The notes: a model not told the origin generated them from the sequence alone. Positions 1-12,337 are shown, numbered from the stretch's first letter. The stretch is 45,330 nucleotides of DNA from Folioceros fuciformis (GCA_049999805.1 JBNGIO010006073.1:1-45330), one strand, 5' to 3'. Translations and numbers: made by a program.

Positions 1-324
1 ACCATTATTATATTATTTTTATTATTTAATATTATTATGTTATTATTATTTAATTATTTAATATTATATATCTTTAATTAATATTAAACTAATCACCCAA
101 CCCTATGGCCTGGTACCGAACCTAAACCTTCCCAGGTCTGGGACCAAACCTATACCCACTCTTATAACCAAACCAACTATTTCCTGGTCAATTAACCCAA
201 AAATAGGAAAAATGATCAGAAAATCAAGGAAAATTAGGGAAAATAAGTTGAAAAAGAAAACCAAACCATACCACTATTAACCCTTTTTCAACCAAAACAA
301 ACTACTACCCCAAACTTTGGAGGT
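1..324. repeat. AT-rich low-complexity flank of the Copia element
   Basis: The first 90 bases are runs of TTATTATT and TTTAATATT, followed by AT-rich sequence with no reading frame of note. The broken Copia element ends abruptly against this tract at about position 325. No long terminal repeat could be recognised here. It is either the decayed 3' end of the element or the DNA into which the truncated copy sits. Confidence 0.6.
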
Positions 325-1275
325 TCACAGCAATCCAAACTCAGTAGTTCCTTTCACATATCTCATGATTCTTCTAACTGCATCCAAGTGTAGTTTCCTT
401 GCGTTCTGCATGAATTGACTAATCAGTCCTACTGCATAACTTAAGTTAGGACGTGTGATAGTCAAGTAGATCAAACTTCCGACCATCTGTCGATACATGG
501 TAACATTTTCCAGCTCAGTTCCTACATCCATTTGCAGCTTGACGTTCTGCTCCAATGGTGTATCCATCGCTTTGCAATTTGCCATGCCATACTTTTGCAG
601 CATATCCTTAGCATATTGTTTTTGCAATAGCCAAATTCCTTGAGGTATAGACACAACCTCAATTCCTAAGAAGTATCTGAGTTTACCAAGATCCTTCACC
701 TTGAACTCTTTTTGCAGATTCGCCTTGACATATGAAATACTATATGCATCATCTCCTGTGATGATCAGGTCGTCAACGTAAACGACAAGACACACTTGTC
801 CTACCTTCGTCTTTTGTACAAACAGACTGTGATATGCGTCTCCAATCACAAACCCTCGCTCCTTCAAATAGCCTGTGATACGAGCATTACATGCTCTAGG
901 TGCCTGTTTGAGTCCATACAATGCCTTCTTCAGTTTGCATATGTATGTTGGAAACTTAGGATGAACATAGCCTTCAGGTTATTCCACGTACACTTCCTCC
1001 TGCAACTCACCATTCAAGAAAGCATTCTTGACATCCATTTGCCATAACTTCCATCCTTTAGCCGCTGCTAATGCTATGACTGTCCTTACAGTTGTCATCT
1101 TGGCTACTGGACTAAAGGTTTCCTCATAATCAAGACCATACTGTTGTGCATATCCCTTTGCAACCGACCTGGCCTTGTAACGCTCCAGCGTTCCATCTGA
1201 CTTGAACTTCAGCTTGTACACCCACTTAGAACCAATAGGAACCTTGCCATCAGGCAATTGAACCAAATCCCACAT
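325..1275 (-). pseudogene. Copia reverse transcriptase (broken, RNase H missing)
   Basis: Two blocks make up the reverse transcriptase. 1275-982 carries [17 protein letters not shown], with the first catalytic Asp. 978-325 carries MYGLKQAPRA and the YVDDLIITGDD catalytic motif. A TAA at 979-981 separates them. The second block ends after KGTTEFGLL, where a typical Copia protein would continue into RNase H; instead the sequence enters unrelated AT-rich DNA. The truncation and the stop make this a non-functional relic. Confidence 0.9.
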
Positions 1276-2823
1276 TCCGTTCTCAATAATGCTGAGTATT
1301 CTTCATCCATGGCTTGACACCAATTATCATCTGTCACTACCTCAGCAAACTTGGTTGGCTCCTTACAAGCTGTGACCCTTGTCATATACGCATAATGTTG
1401 CGCATTATAACTTGTATAGGTGTACCTGTCAATGGGTTTCCTAACCCTCTCAGATCTCCTTGGTCTTGGTTCAGTTTGAACCTGCCTTGCATATCGTTGC
1501 TCCTTAGCACCTGGCGTTTCCACAGACGGAATGCCAAACTCACTGTCAATGCTCTCACTACTTGAGGATTCATATCCCTCATTTCCAGTTTTGCTGCTTT
1601 CTACTCTCCCCCTCACTGACATGTCTAGGTTAGTGGTCTTGGGTTTACCATTCCGCAGTCTTCTAGACCATGGATTCACCGTTGGTGATCCACCATTGGT
1701 CACATCCTCACTCTTTGCTGGAGTAGTCTTAACAGTACTCTCCCCTTTGGGTGCGTCATAGGGTAGTGCAATTGAGTTGCTATACCAGGAGGCTAACTCA
1801 TCAAATACCACATCCCTGCTTATCAAGATCTCATGTGTGGATGGCACATAGCACTTATATGCCTTCCTATTTCGTGCATACCCCAGAAAGACACTCTTCA
1901 CTGCTTTAGGATCCAACTTCCTACGATTCTCATCAGGTACATGCACATATGCAATGCACCCAAACGCTTTCAAGTGCCTAATATCCGGCTTATAGCCATA
2001 CAGTCTCTCAATTGGTGTAGCATCATGAATTCCTGCCGTAGGAGTTCGATTCAGTACATACACTGCTGTCATCACTGCTTCTGCCCAATAATCATTAGGT
2101 AAGCACTTCTCATTCAGCATTGCCCTTGCTGTTTCCATGACTACCCTGTTCTTGCTCTCTGCAACACCATTCTACTGTGGTGTGTATCTGCAAGTCAGCT
2201 GTCTTCGTATACCATGATCTGCAAGATACCTGTCAAACTCATTTAAGACATATTCTCCCCCTCCATCTGATCTTTAGACAAGAGATGGAGCAGCTGAAGT
2301 CATTTTTAGCATGCTTTTTGAAGTCCTTGAAAGACTCGAACACTTCATCCTTATGCTTCAGTATGTACAGCCACGTGTACCTACTGAAATCATCAATGAA
2401 GGAGACATAATAGTGGGCTCCTCCAAACGATGAATTCTGTGAAGGACCCCATACATGAGAGTGTATCAATTGCAAAGGTCTTGAGCTGTTCTGCACATGT
2501 CGCACAAATGGAAACCTTGACTGTTTTCCAAATTGACATGCAGAACACATATGACCAAGATCAGCATACTTGAACTTGGGCAATCCTTCCACCACGCTTT
2601 TCTGTTGCATAGATTTCAGCTTCTCTATGTTCACATGCCCAATCCTCTTATGCCATATTTCAACATCACGTATGGCACCTGCATCATTTGCAAACATTGA
2701 TGCATTTAGCTCTGGAATGGATGTATCCAGAGTGAACATCCGTCCATTCCTACTACCTTTAGCAATCAGTTTGCGCCCTCTGTCATATTCTTCAATAAAG
2801 CATCCATCTTTTTTGAATCGAAC
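1209..2823 (-). pseudogene. Copia GAG-pre-integrase and integrase (broken)
   Basis: The stretch from about 2740 to 2500 encodes the HHCC-type pre-integrase finger (IWHKRIGHVN, then CSACQFGKQSR). The integrase core follows (YYVSFIDDFSRYTWLYILKH). A one-base frameshift near 2272 falls at the conserved catalytic-core segment, and a TAG at 2172-2174 lies just before the catalytic-Glu region (NGVAES). The frame resumes (METARAMLNEK, then the C-terminal LKAFGCIAYVHVP and FLGYARNRKAYKCY motifs) and runs through the linker to a last frameshift near 1290. In the intact family this protein inserts the cDNA copy into the host chromosome. Confidence 0.88.
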
Positions 2824-4107
2824 CTACAGATTTTGTTCAGCTATCTGTCCAACAGACAACAAGTTCTTCGTAATGGTTGGAACATGCAACACATCTTGTA
2901 GACTCTTCTGCTGACCATTCGATATCCTAAGAGGAACAATTCCTCTGTGCTGTATGTCATGTTGTGTGTCATCTCCTGTACACACATGACCATGGGGACC
3001 TGCATCCATCTTGTTAAACCACTCGCCATGCGGAGTCATGTGGTTTGATGCTCTTGAATCAATGTACCATCTCTCATCATTCTGCCCATCCTGTTCAGAG
3101 AGATGTTGCATGGCAAACAACCTATCCTGGTCATTTCCAGCATTACTAGAGGAGGCATAGTTCCCATGCTGCCTTCCTTTTCCTCTCATGTCTGCTTGCT
3201 GCTTATAGCAGTCCTTAGCAATATGACCAACCTTACCACAGTAGTAACACTCCTTGTCTCTATTGGAATGGTCATGAGATTGAAAAGAACCATCTCTTCC
3301 TCTTATGGCTCTACCTGCGCCTCTAAAACTTCCAGATTCTCTCTGGCCTTGCGCAGTTCCTCCACGCCAATTGTCTTGCTGATTTTGCATGTTCCGAGCA
3401 TCACCCCGTCCTCGGAATGAACCACGACCTCTATGGCCTCTCCCACGCTGGTTAGAAAACAAAACAGTGTCTCTCCCTTGAGATATACGTGAACCTGTGT
3501 TCAGACCAAGCTTAACTTCCTCATGCAGCAACAAAGCAACCAATTCATCCCAACTTGGGAACTCAACTCTCACAGAGATTGATGTGTCAAAGGACTTGTA
3601 CTCCTTGCCAAGTCCGTTCAGAGTAATTTCAACCATGTCATCTTCCGTCACACTTGCACCGATTGTAGCAAGCTGATCAGCTATGGTCTTCACCTCTGTT
3701 GTATACACGAGTATGGATCTGCTACCTCGTGACGAGTTGTTGAACTGCTGCTTCAATTGGATTTTCCTAGCATGTGTGACATTTCCATAGTTCCTCATGA
3801 GTATGTCCCATGCATCCTTCGAAGACTCACATCCCGTGATCTGTTTGACCATAGCATCTGAAATGCTTAAGGAGAGCCAGTGTAACACTTTACATGCTCT
3901 CTCAGTCCAATGCTTGTGAGTAGTCTTTTGCTCCTATGATGGAGTACGATCCATCTCTGGTTCACTCTCATCACCTGTGCAGAGGTCCCAATAGCCTCTA
4001 CCTACCAAGAAGTTCTTCATCCTGAACTTCCACAAAGCAAAATTCTTGTTATCCAACTTCTCTCCCATGACTTGAGAGATATTGTCTGATCCCTGCACAT
4101 TAGCCAT
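2824..4107 (-). pseudogene. Copia gag plus protease region (broken)
   Basis: The start codon at 4105-4107 opens a gag reading frame beginning MANVQGSDN, with the usual Copia N-terminal region (LDNKNFALWKFRMKNFL). A TAG at 3934-3936 interrupts it early. Downstream are the gag helical domain, an Arg/Gly-rich linker and a CCHC knuckle (CYYCGKVGHIAKDC). The protease follows, but its active-site triad reads D-S-R in YIDSRASNHMT where the family has D-S-G, so it would probably be inactive even without the stops. The frame ends at a TAG at 2824-2826 just before the GAG-pre-integrase domain. Confidence 0.9.
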
Positions 4108-4410
4108 GATTCAGGCTCCTTTACGCACCAACACTTGTCCTGCAACTCCCTGCACTGCTGTAGAGCTCCAGCACTCCACAAGCCTCAATCAAATCTCAAC
4201 AATTCCTGAATGTGCAGCTGACTCTTCGCTAAGCAAAAACAGCCTTTGCTCAAGCTTTCAAAAAACAAAAAAAAACAAAACACTGTTTGCCAAGTTCAGG
4301 CCTTCCTCTTCGCAAATCCTAGGCCTACTATGGCTTCCACGGCCTGGTTGCCTCTAATAGTTGCTGCTCCTCCTGAGTCTCTCTCCCTCTCGCACGTCTC
4401 GCGCGCTCTT

Positions 4411-4464
4411 GCGCCTGTAGCGCTTGTTGCGCCTGTAGCGCTTGTTGCGCCTGTAGCGCATGTT
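4411..4464. repeat. Three tandem 18-bp units upstream of Copia gag
   Basis: The 18-bp unit GCGCCTGTAGCGCTTGTT occurs three times in a row (4411-4428, 4429-4446, 4447-4464), the last with one change. It lies about 300 bp upstream of the gag start, in the leader or 5' LTR region of the minus-strand element. On the minus strand the array would read as repeated Ala-Thr-Gly/Ser, but I see no reason to think it is coding. Confidence 0.85.
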
Positions 4465-6800
4465 GCTAATGGAAACCTCATCTCCAACTGATTGAAAAAT
4501 TCCTTCACAATCTTGCCATGCTTACTGGTTACTATCAAGTCCATAAAAATTTTCAAATAAAATTTGCAAGCATCTCCACTCAACAAATTTCTTAAGAGGG
4601 TTAATTTATACCTAGGATCAACTCAATATCCTCTCCCCCACACTCTTGCAACTTAACGATTTGAAACATACACATCAATTGGTAAATGGAAACTGAAGAC
4701 TTTGGGTATCTCGAATACTTTCCAGTCTTAACATGTAACGCTACTGGACCTCTTCCCTTCTTCTCTACTCCAAAAACTCTTTATAATGGGAAACTCAACA
4801 TCTAACTTTCCTGTCTACTCATCAACTTCACCCCTCCATCTACACCATCATGTTGTGATTGTGTTTGAGCAGCCTTCATTGTCTGATTTTGCACATCCAT
4901 CACATCCATCACAAGTTCTCAATCTGTAATCACAAATCCTCTCCTTGCACAAATGCCTCAATTCCTCATATGATGCTTGTAACTTTTCTCCTCCTTTGCC
5001 AACTCCTTCAGACCCCTTACACCTCTTGCCCAGTTCTTGACTAAGCTCTGTATCCTCGAGTTCTTGTCTCTCACTTCTATCTAGTCCACTCATTGCACGT
5101 AAAACTCTCTCCTCTTCCTCCAAACTATCCCCTGCTGTAGGAGTTCACCCAGTTTCTTGCTATTTTCTTCTTTCCTAATCAATCTTAGTCATCTTGCCCC
5201 TCTCCTAAATCTTCCATCCTTTCCTATAACCATAGTCGCACTCTCAACGAGTCTTTCAGCCCCCTCCATCCTCGGCTCTACTGGTACACTTTGATGACAA
5301 ATGTGTCTGTTTGGTAGTAACTCAAGTCATTCTAACACTTTTATGACACCCTAATGCAACCTATTTGACACAGTGCGGTGTTACATTAATACTCAATTTA
5401 TAGTAACTAACACTTTTAGGTGTAACTCGAGGGTGATTGCAAGTCTTCTCATTATGAAATGTTTCACACCTGCCAAGAAGCAGCTCAAACTAAGAAACTT
5501 GAGAACTTTCTAATGCAACCTATTTCTTACAATAGTTTATATCCAAACCAACAAGGAAACAAAGTGGAGTACACCAACTCAAAGACTTGGCGTCTTAAGC
5601 TATTTCACACTAAGTTATGCTCCCGATCTTTTCTCTTCAAACACTCTATCAAACTTTCTATGTTTGGAGAATGTCTGTTAAGCACCCGCAAAGTCCTCAC
5701 AAAAGATTTTCAACTGAGTCTAGCTGTAAGGTTTAGATCCTCCCAATATGAGTCACCTTAAAGTTTGTTGCCGCTTCTCTCTTTGCCCGTCCTCTTCTTC
5801 TTCTTTAAGCTCCTTATTGTTACTTTTCTGTGATTGAGCCCGAAACTTCAACTCTAAAGAGGATTCTCCTTCCACAAGCTTGGGACATGTCTCGCTCTTT
5901 ACATCCTTCCTTACTACTACCTTGTTTGTAGACTGGCACCTTTAATGTACTCCGCTTGATCTGCAAAACTTCTCACAAACCATTCAAACTTGGAATGCTC
6001 AAATAGTTTTAACTTAAGAGCTTTTTACTTCACCTCCATAATAGTTGCCATGAAAGTAATCAAAACTTTGTCTAGTCTTAGCTCATAAATTATTTCTACA
6101 CTGTTGTGTTCTCCTCACTACTGCTACCCTCTATATCTAAGTCCACTTTGATAGGATCAAACTCAGGCGCAAATGTCTCCAAGTTCAACCTACAAGATCT
6201 CCTAACTCTGACAGATCCCTTGTAATCGCACCCTCACCAACCTTCCATCTGGCAAAGCCTGTACAATAAGTTCTTCCCCTCTCAACTAAGTAACTAAGTC
6301 TTGAACTTCTCTTGGGCAGATCCCTCTCGAGGTAATCTTCTACAGTTCTTGGTCCCTCCAGTGTCTTCCATTTGCATCCAACACTTCTCTTCCTTGGCTA
6401 CTACTCTCTCTTCTTCAATTGCTGGTATTGCCTAGAGATAACTCCAAAAGTAGCATCCAATTGCTGGCCCGTAAGAATACCAAAAGCAAAGGACACACTT
6501 TCTCCATACAACAAGTTTGTGGAGTGCAAGTCTCCAATAGTCATTGATTCTCCACTTCCTTTGCGTGCAACTACAGAAAACTTGGTTCTCTCCGCCATGC
6601 CCAATACAAGTTCTCCCTTTATCTCCTCCATCTCCTTCTCAACTTGTGCCGGAAACTAGCAGAGTTCCCTTGAGAACCATAACACTCATAAGGAAGACTA
6701 CTATAGATGCCATGAGCCCTCGCATTGAACAAAAAATCATGCTTGCGTTTACGATTGACCAAAAGCCTGAAGAACAAAAACCCATTCAAATTCTATAGCC
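4465..6800. other. Decayed AT-rich repeat-like DNA, no intact gene
   Basis: This stretch is pyrimidine- and AT-rich on the plus strand, unlike the GC-balanced gene space to the right. Short open minus-strand fragments remain, for example 4848-5123 (Glu/Lys-rich, coiled-coil-like) and 6401-6631. They could be remnants of a retrotransposon gag or leader, but no conserved domain could be recognised. I treat the whole stretch as degenerate mobile-element DNA, with low confidence about the class. Confidence 0.45.
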
Positions 6801-7227
6801 CGCGAATGCACTTCGCGGTGGAAGGGGAGCTTGGAGAATATGAAACATACACATCTGTACATACGTATACCGGAATGTATGTAGGGAACGAGTTTGGTGC
6901 GAACCGGGCCAACAAACCGGCGATGGATTGAAAACTATCCGGTGGCCGGGGCGTAACGACGAATCTGCACGCGTCTCGACAAGCTGGTAATAAACTTCGG
7001 GTGACGTTTAGGCGCTGGGCATTTTTAGTAGTCTGCCCACCTGTCCCATCATGTAAGGCTGAAACTCCGGCGGGCGACATTAATAGAGGAATACTGTAGA
7101 ATGAAAAAGAATTAACAATATGACTAAGATCCAAACGGCTGTTAATCTACGCGTGGTGGCTAGCTGCTTGGTGTTCCAAACCGGCCGAATCCTTCGTTGT
7201 GTGTGTCCGGGCATCCATCCGTCTGTA

Positions 7228-7273
7228 CCATCCCATCCCGTGCCGTCCCGTCCCGCCCCGCCCCGCCCCGCTC
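7228..7273. repeat. CCCGC/CCCGT pentanucleotide run
   Basis: A run of CCCGT and CCCGC pentamers on the plus strand forms a short, imperfect GC-rich microsatellite in DNA with no recognised gene. Confidence 0.8.
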
Positions 7274-8590
7274 CAGTCCATGCCTCGATAGTGGAGCGGT
7301 GTTGCAGCCGTCGCCGAATGGCGCTCTGTTTGCTGCAAGGGGCCTTTGGACGTTGGGAGGATGCTGGGGCGCTGTGCTACATGAGGACTTGCGACTTGGA
7401 AATTCCGAGTGTAAACTATATTTCCTCCTTCACGGGGTCTATGACAGCTTCTGATGTGCCTGGAAATGCTAGCGGAGCTATCCCGGCCGTTGGTGTAGTG
7501 TTGCACGTGCATTCGGCTCATCTGGAAGGGCTGGCCGTATATATATATACAGGCTTTTCTTGGCGGAAGGGATGGCATTTTCCGAGAGGTTGTAGTGGAA
7601 ATGTTCTCTCCTGCCTCTATACGACGGCTTGGGACGCATTTTTTTCTGTCTTTTGGATGACCAAGCATCGTGAGCTGGATGCGCTGAGTTAAGGCTTAGT
7701 TCTCCGGAACAAGGAAGACTACTGTGAGGTGGTTCATAGTTTCTCATTGCACATAGGGCAGATCAGGCGGCTTCCCCTCCAACCTGAATTCGCAGTGGCG
7801 TTTGTTAGTTGTAAGCTGCACCTTGGGCGAGTCCACGCGCAGCGGAAGGTCTAGGGCAGTTCGCTTTCAAATCTTGAAGCTTGAGGGTAGTCATTTATGT
7901 GATAGAGGACGTTAGTGCGCAGATGGATGAATATCTCGCCAATATGGAGTTCAAGGTGACTGTATGGTGTGCCCAAATGATTGGTACCGAGCTTCGTCGA
8001 CATTGTGGAAGCTGCTTGTTGTCACGTTTGATCAATGCCCGTCTTGCTGAGCTGGTTCAACTTTGAAATTTGCGGGCACTCAAGAACTGACACTCTTCTC
8101 TAGTACACTTGTCACGGGATAAACTGGTGTAGGCATATAGGGTCAGTGCCACCACTTTTCCATCCGTAGAGCCATGAGGAGCTCCGCAACTGGTGCGGGT
8201 ACGGTATTCGGAGCGACAGTGTCATCTGGAGTCACCACGGCCTCACCTCCCTCACCTCAATGGGCGCGAAATGGAGGTGTCATCGATGCGCTGTTACAGG
8301 GGTGTGTGTCACCGACTCGGTTGTGACTGCTAACTCTTGATTGAGGCAGAGGCAGGATACTCTACAACGTGGCCTAGGTTTAGAAGTGTGAATACACTCA
8401 CTTTAATTCCTTGGCCCTAGTTTCAGGAGTATTGACAGTCCTTCATCAGAGTACACAGGCTCGCCTTAATTCTGGACTTTGGAGTCTATTTACAAGAATG
8501 AGTTGCATCTGTTTCCCGTGGATGCTTTACTAATTCACACCTTGACGTTGTTGTGTGGCGCTCTGTGGCAGAATCCTGGAGGGGTCAGAT

Positions 8591-8671
8591 GGATTGGACG
8601 GGTGCGGAGGGAAAGCACGGTACCAAGAGGATAGGGCTCGGATTGGATGGTGCGGATGGAACTCATGGTAC
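8591..8671. repeat. Imperfect direct repeat of about 32 bp
   Basis: Two related blocks start with GGATTGGA and end with GGTAC, at 8591-8623 and 8640-8671, separated by 16 bp. They differ at several positions. No function is evident. Confidence 0.6.
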
Positions 8672-9524
8672 TAGCTAGATGAGAATAATGACACTGAGCA
8701 GGAGCTGTGGGTGTCGGTCCTACAGCCACGTCTCCTTTGATTAAACACCATGTTCATCCAAGCTTAGGGATGCTGCAGGACGCCAGCTAACCGACGTGGT
8801 TGGGCACCAGCTTTTTGGGTGTGCCCTTCGTGTATGAATGGAACAAATTATTTTATAATAGTTAGTCTTCTGCGTCATCCCTGTTGTGAGAACTCTCCTT
8901 TTCGCCGGATTGGGGCTCCTCCTGAAGGTAAAATAGTGGCCCCCACTGGAAATATTGGAAAGATTATAATGATATGGAGGCAGCAGGGTGGAAGCGGGTC
9001 TCATCGTACCGTCGTCCACTTTCCAGGGTCGACATTGCGTCATCGGCCTGTACGGAGGTGCGCCCAGGGAAGATAGAGTCGATGTTTTTTACACTTCTCG
9101 CAGATTGTAAACCCCGGACTGAACGAACGGTAAAGGTGGTCGGGTTGGCAAGTTAGTGATAGTTCATGTTTCTCGTTTCCCGAGTTCCGACGTCCAACGC
9201 GCCATGCCGTGTGCTGGGATGGCCTGGGCTACGTACCCATGTGTGTACATCGTTTGTTGTCCGTGTGGACCATGTAATCGGCGAGGCTGGCAGTGTGAGG
9301 GTGAAACATTCGAGACTGTAGCATAATGCAGTACTCCAATAATGTTCGTCTCGTCAGTGCCCACAGACCTTCTTACTATTTATTGCCATGAGTGCTCAAG
9401 ATGCCTCTACCCACCTCCCGCGGAACTGGGAACGGGGTTCGACTGTCTGCCACCTGCCCTCCTCGCCTTCACCACGGGAGCTTGTCTCCATTGGCGGCCC
9501 TATTGGGCGCACACATTGTTGGAG

Positions 9525-11290
9525 ATGGTGGGATCCCGGTGGCTGGTTTACTCTAGCTGCGCCTGCATTCTGACGCTGCTATGCATTTCCAACGGAGCGC
9601 AGTCAGCGCCAGCCAATGCCAACTTCTCTAGCTGCCGCGTGCATCCTGACTGGGGAAATTGCTGCACCCCGGGTTTGGAAGCTATTTTGAAGTACCCGCC
9701 CCAGAATGTGATGACGCTCACGGAGTATCTCCGGAAGAACCCACTTTCCAAGCAGAAGCGATTCAGGCCGGCAGCACATTTAGCAGACGACGCGTACATT
9801 GAGAAGTACAACCGGGCAATGCTACTCCTGAAAGCCTTGCCGCCCACGGATCCTCGATCGCACTCCCAGCAAGGCTTCCTTCATTGCTTGTACGGATCGC
9901 CAGACGTGAGAGCGCAACTTGGCTACCCGGATTTGGACTACCAGGTGCACAAAACCTGGCTCTTCATGCCTTTCCATCGCTGGTATTGTTCACCTGCCCT
10001 ACGATCATCTCCCCCTAGCTTTTGTACTTCCAATGTCCCCGCTGATCAGCAATGTCCGCCCCACTTCGCATTCCAGCGGATTGAGGATTTGTGTTTGCAA
10101 TGTCAGCTTGATATCCCTTTCCCGGGTCTGTCTCTGCGGCGTGCAGGTTCTCTTTCTTTCACGAGAGGATTCTGGCTAAACTGCTTGGAGATGAGACCTT
10201 CGCTCTGCCCTTCTGGAACTGGGACAGCCAAGCTGCTACGACCCCATATCCGAATTCCTTTCCATTGAAAATGTACGGGCAGCCGTTGAAGTACCCTGGG
10301 CTCTACGATGCCAACCGCAACAAGGCGCACTGCAGCACCGACCAGGTTCTAATCGATCTGAGTATGAGGAATGTCGTGAATGACGTGCCTTCAGCGGGTA
10401 GTTTACCCTTTCCCACCGCCCGGCGTTTTTCTGCTGTGGCTTCTTGTTGAGTTGTGTACAGAGCGTTGACTGTGTTATCCGCCTCTTTAACTGGGTGAAT
10501 CCGGCACTGCAGGGACGGATAATGGGTTGCGAGACTCCAACAACGAGCTACTGTGGAGTATCCTAGTGAAGAACCACACGGACAGCAACTGGGTGGAAGT
10601 GTACTCCCCGCCGCTGCGAGCCGGTGGAGCGAAGTCAAAGATGTCTGGCGATTTGGAAGCAAATCCACACGCTGCCATCCACATGTGGACCGGCTCCAGG
10701 GAAAACAAGCAGTGGGAAGACATGGGCCGCGGCTACTCCGCTGCTCGAGACCCCATTTTCTTCGCTCACCATAACAATGTGGACCGAATGTGGGACATTT
10801 GGCTGGTAAAGCGCAGTAATGAGTGTGCTCCTCAACGAAGCCTGTCTGACTTGTGACTGGTGTTCGGAGTTTAAGCTGGGTTTCGTGTCGCCAGAAACTG
10901 CCGGGGAAAGGGCACTACACCGATCCTGACTACTTGGATGCCGAATTCCTCTTCTACGACGAGAATGGAGAGCTGGTGAAGGTCACAGTGGCGCAGGCCC
11001 TAGACATGGAACCGTAAGTACCCCTTTCCAGCCCTTGGATTCCAGGGCATTCGCACAATTTGAAACTCCTCCAGGCTGTCCCTTATTCCTTGACTTGCTT
11101 TTCCTTGGTCTGAAGAAAAGGATATTCTTGGTGCAGCTTCATGTACGAGTACCAGAAAGTGGACGATACTTGGTTGAATTACCGTCGACGCCCACGCGGT
11201 GAGCTGCGCCAAGTTGTCGACGATACGGACAGTGCAGCTGACGCAGCCTCCGGGGACTCCTTGGATTCTAAACTCAGCAATTTTTGCTAG
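9525..11290 (+). CDS. Polyphenol oxidase / tyrosinase-type, secreted, C-terminally short
   Basis: Type-3 di-copper oxidase that oxidises phenols or catechols to quinones. Exons: 9525-9982, 10147-10397, 10513-10805, 10895-11013, 11137-11290 (424 aa; all introns GT-AG). I chose the ATG at 9525 because a signal peptide follows directly (residues about 1-28), suggesting a secretory route rather than the plastid; an upstream in-frame ATG at 9342 exists. CuA ligands are His120, His142 and His151 (PFHRW), with FFHERI after the first splice. CuB ligands are His289 and His293 (NPHAAIHMW) and the HH of [12 protein letters not shown] (about 322-323). Oddities: the Cys four residues after His120, which forms the thioether bridge in plant enzymes, is Gly124, and the protein stops soon after the WLN linker, without the C-terminal DWL/KFDV domains usual in plant PPOs. 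A possible donor (GGTGAG near 11199) would allow further exons, but none was found downstream. Confidence 0.9.
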
Positions 11291-12337
11291 AATGTTCTGT
11301 AATGACAGACATTGGGATGCTAGGATTCCGCACGTAGCTTCCTGGGTTTTTTTCCCTTCCTGGGTTTCGCATTCTATTCATTGACTCCATTCTGGTCCTT
11401 CATCCATTCTATTTCCGTCGCTCCCTTCTTTTCCTTCGCTCCATTCCATTCCCGCACTCTATTTTGCTCCAGCCCTCCGCTCCATTCTCTCTTCAAAAAA
11501 CATTAAGAGCTCTCATGGGATCAGCATGGAATTAGTAAAACAATTGTTAGAGATATAAATTGAAAAATTATAAATTTTACATGATTGGATATGTAGATTT
11601 ATAAAACTGACTTCAACAATGAGGTTTCTTTTTAAGAATTTATTTAAGATCCCAATAACTACTCAAGATATGAATTCCAAATCAGTTTGAAATTCCAAAG
11701 TCAAATTAACCTCAATGAATTTAATTGGGTTTCTTTGTGCAATTTGAATCTAAATATTGTACATTTCTTTCACTAATGATATTTTAAAGTCACTTAACTC
11801 CTTAATAGAAGGGCCTTTCACATTGGTATTTTAAAGCCACTTCATAACGTTTATTTTGAAGGTTTTGTTTTTTATAACTGGCTACGAAAACAATTCAGCT
11901 AGCCCTCGCCCTTTATCCAAATTATAGAACTCTTCAACATTAGACTTCCATTTTCAGATACCACGACTTTTTGCAGTTCAACCATACGGCTAGGACACGA
12001 TTCTTGACCATTCCATTCGGCTGCAGCACAAGCGAGATGCAACGGAGATTTAGTAACCCCTGTTGAAGTTAAACGCAGTGATCTGTTTATTTCGCCTGCT
12101 AAACTTCCAAAAAGGCTCGCTCTTTTTCGGCTTGGCATCTCGATAGTACGTCTATCCTATTCTACCTTGAAGTTATGGTACACCAATGCGAACGGAAAAT
12201 GGGCTTCTTGGTCTGTCGGTCACACTCTAGGGCTACTTGGTGCCAGGTGCCAGACACTCTCGCCTTGGGATTGTCAGGTCGCAGGTTATTTGAAGCTGTA
12301 GTGATGTATCAACCCTGTGAACGGAAATGTCAGCATC
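11291..12337. other. Convergent intergenic region with AT-rich tract
   Basis: This lies between the 3' ends of the polyphenol oxidase (+) and QWRF (-) genes. From 11340 to about 11495 it is a pyrimidine-rich run of TCCATTC-like motifs; from 11500 to about 11890 it is strongly AT-rich, unlike the genes on either side. It could hold 3' UTRs or a decayed insertion. No coding feature was recognised. Confidence 0.5.

Larger units (their letters stand above)
325..4107 (-). mobile_element. Degenerate Ty1/Copia LTR-retrotransposon, 3'-truncated
   Basis: Reading leftwards on the minus strand, the domains come in Copia order: gag with a CCHC zinc knuckle, aspartic protease, GAG-pre-integrase zinc finger, integrase core, then reverse transcriptase with YVDD. 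That order (integrase before reverse transcriptase) defines Ty1/Copia rather than Ty3/Gypsy. The copy is dead. It has in-frame stops at 3934-3936 (gag), 2824-2826 (protease/integrase junction), 2172-2174 (integrase) and 979-981 (reverse transcriptase), and frameshifts near 2272 and 1290. The sequence stops at the start of the RNase H region. No LTRs, primer-binding site or target-site duplication were found, so the true ends are uncertain. Confidence 0.93.
6801..9524. other. Intergenic stretch, no gene recognised
   Basis: Several frames of 60-190 codons are open here, but they overlap one another on both strands, have no recognisable domains and look like chance frames in GC-balanced DNA. The tract includes a C-rich pentamer run at 7228-7273, a TATATATATA run near 7540 and an imperfect repeat at 8591-8671. 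The right end is the promoter and 5' leader region of the polyphenol oxidase gene. Confidence 0.5.

Noticed and set aside
4411-4464. CRISPR-like repeat array
   Set aside because: Direct tandem units with no spacers, in a eukaryotic retrotransposon leader.
7120-7692. 190-codon plus-strand frame and its 173-codon antisense partner
   Set aside because: Proline/arginine runs come from the pentamer repeat; no conserved motif or splice support.
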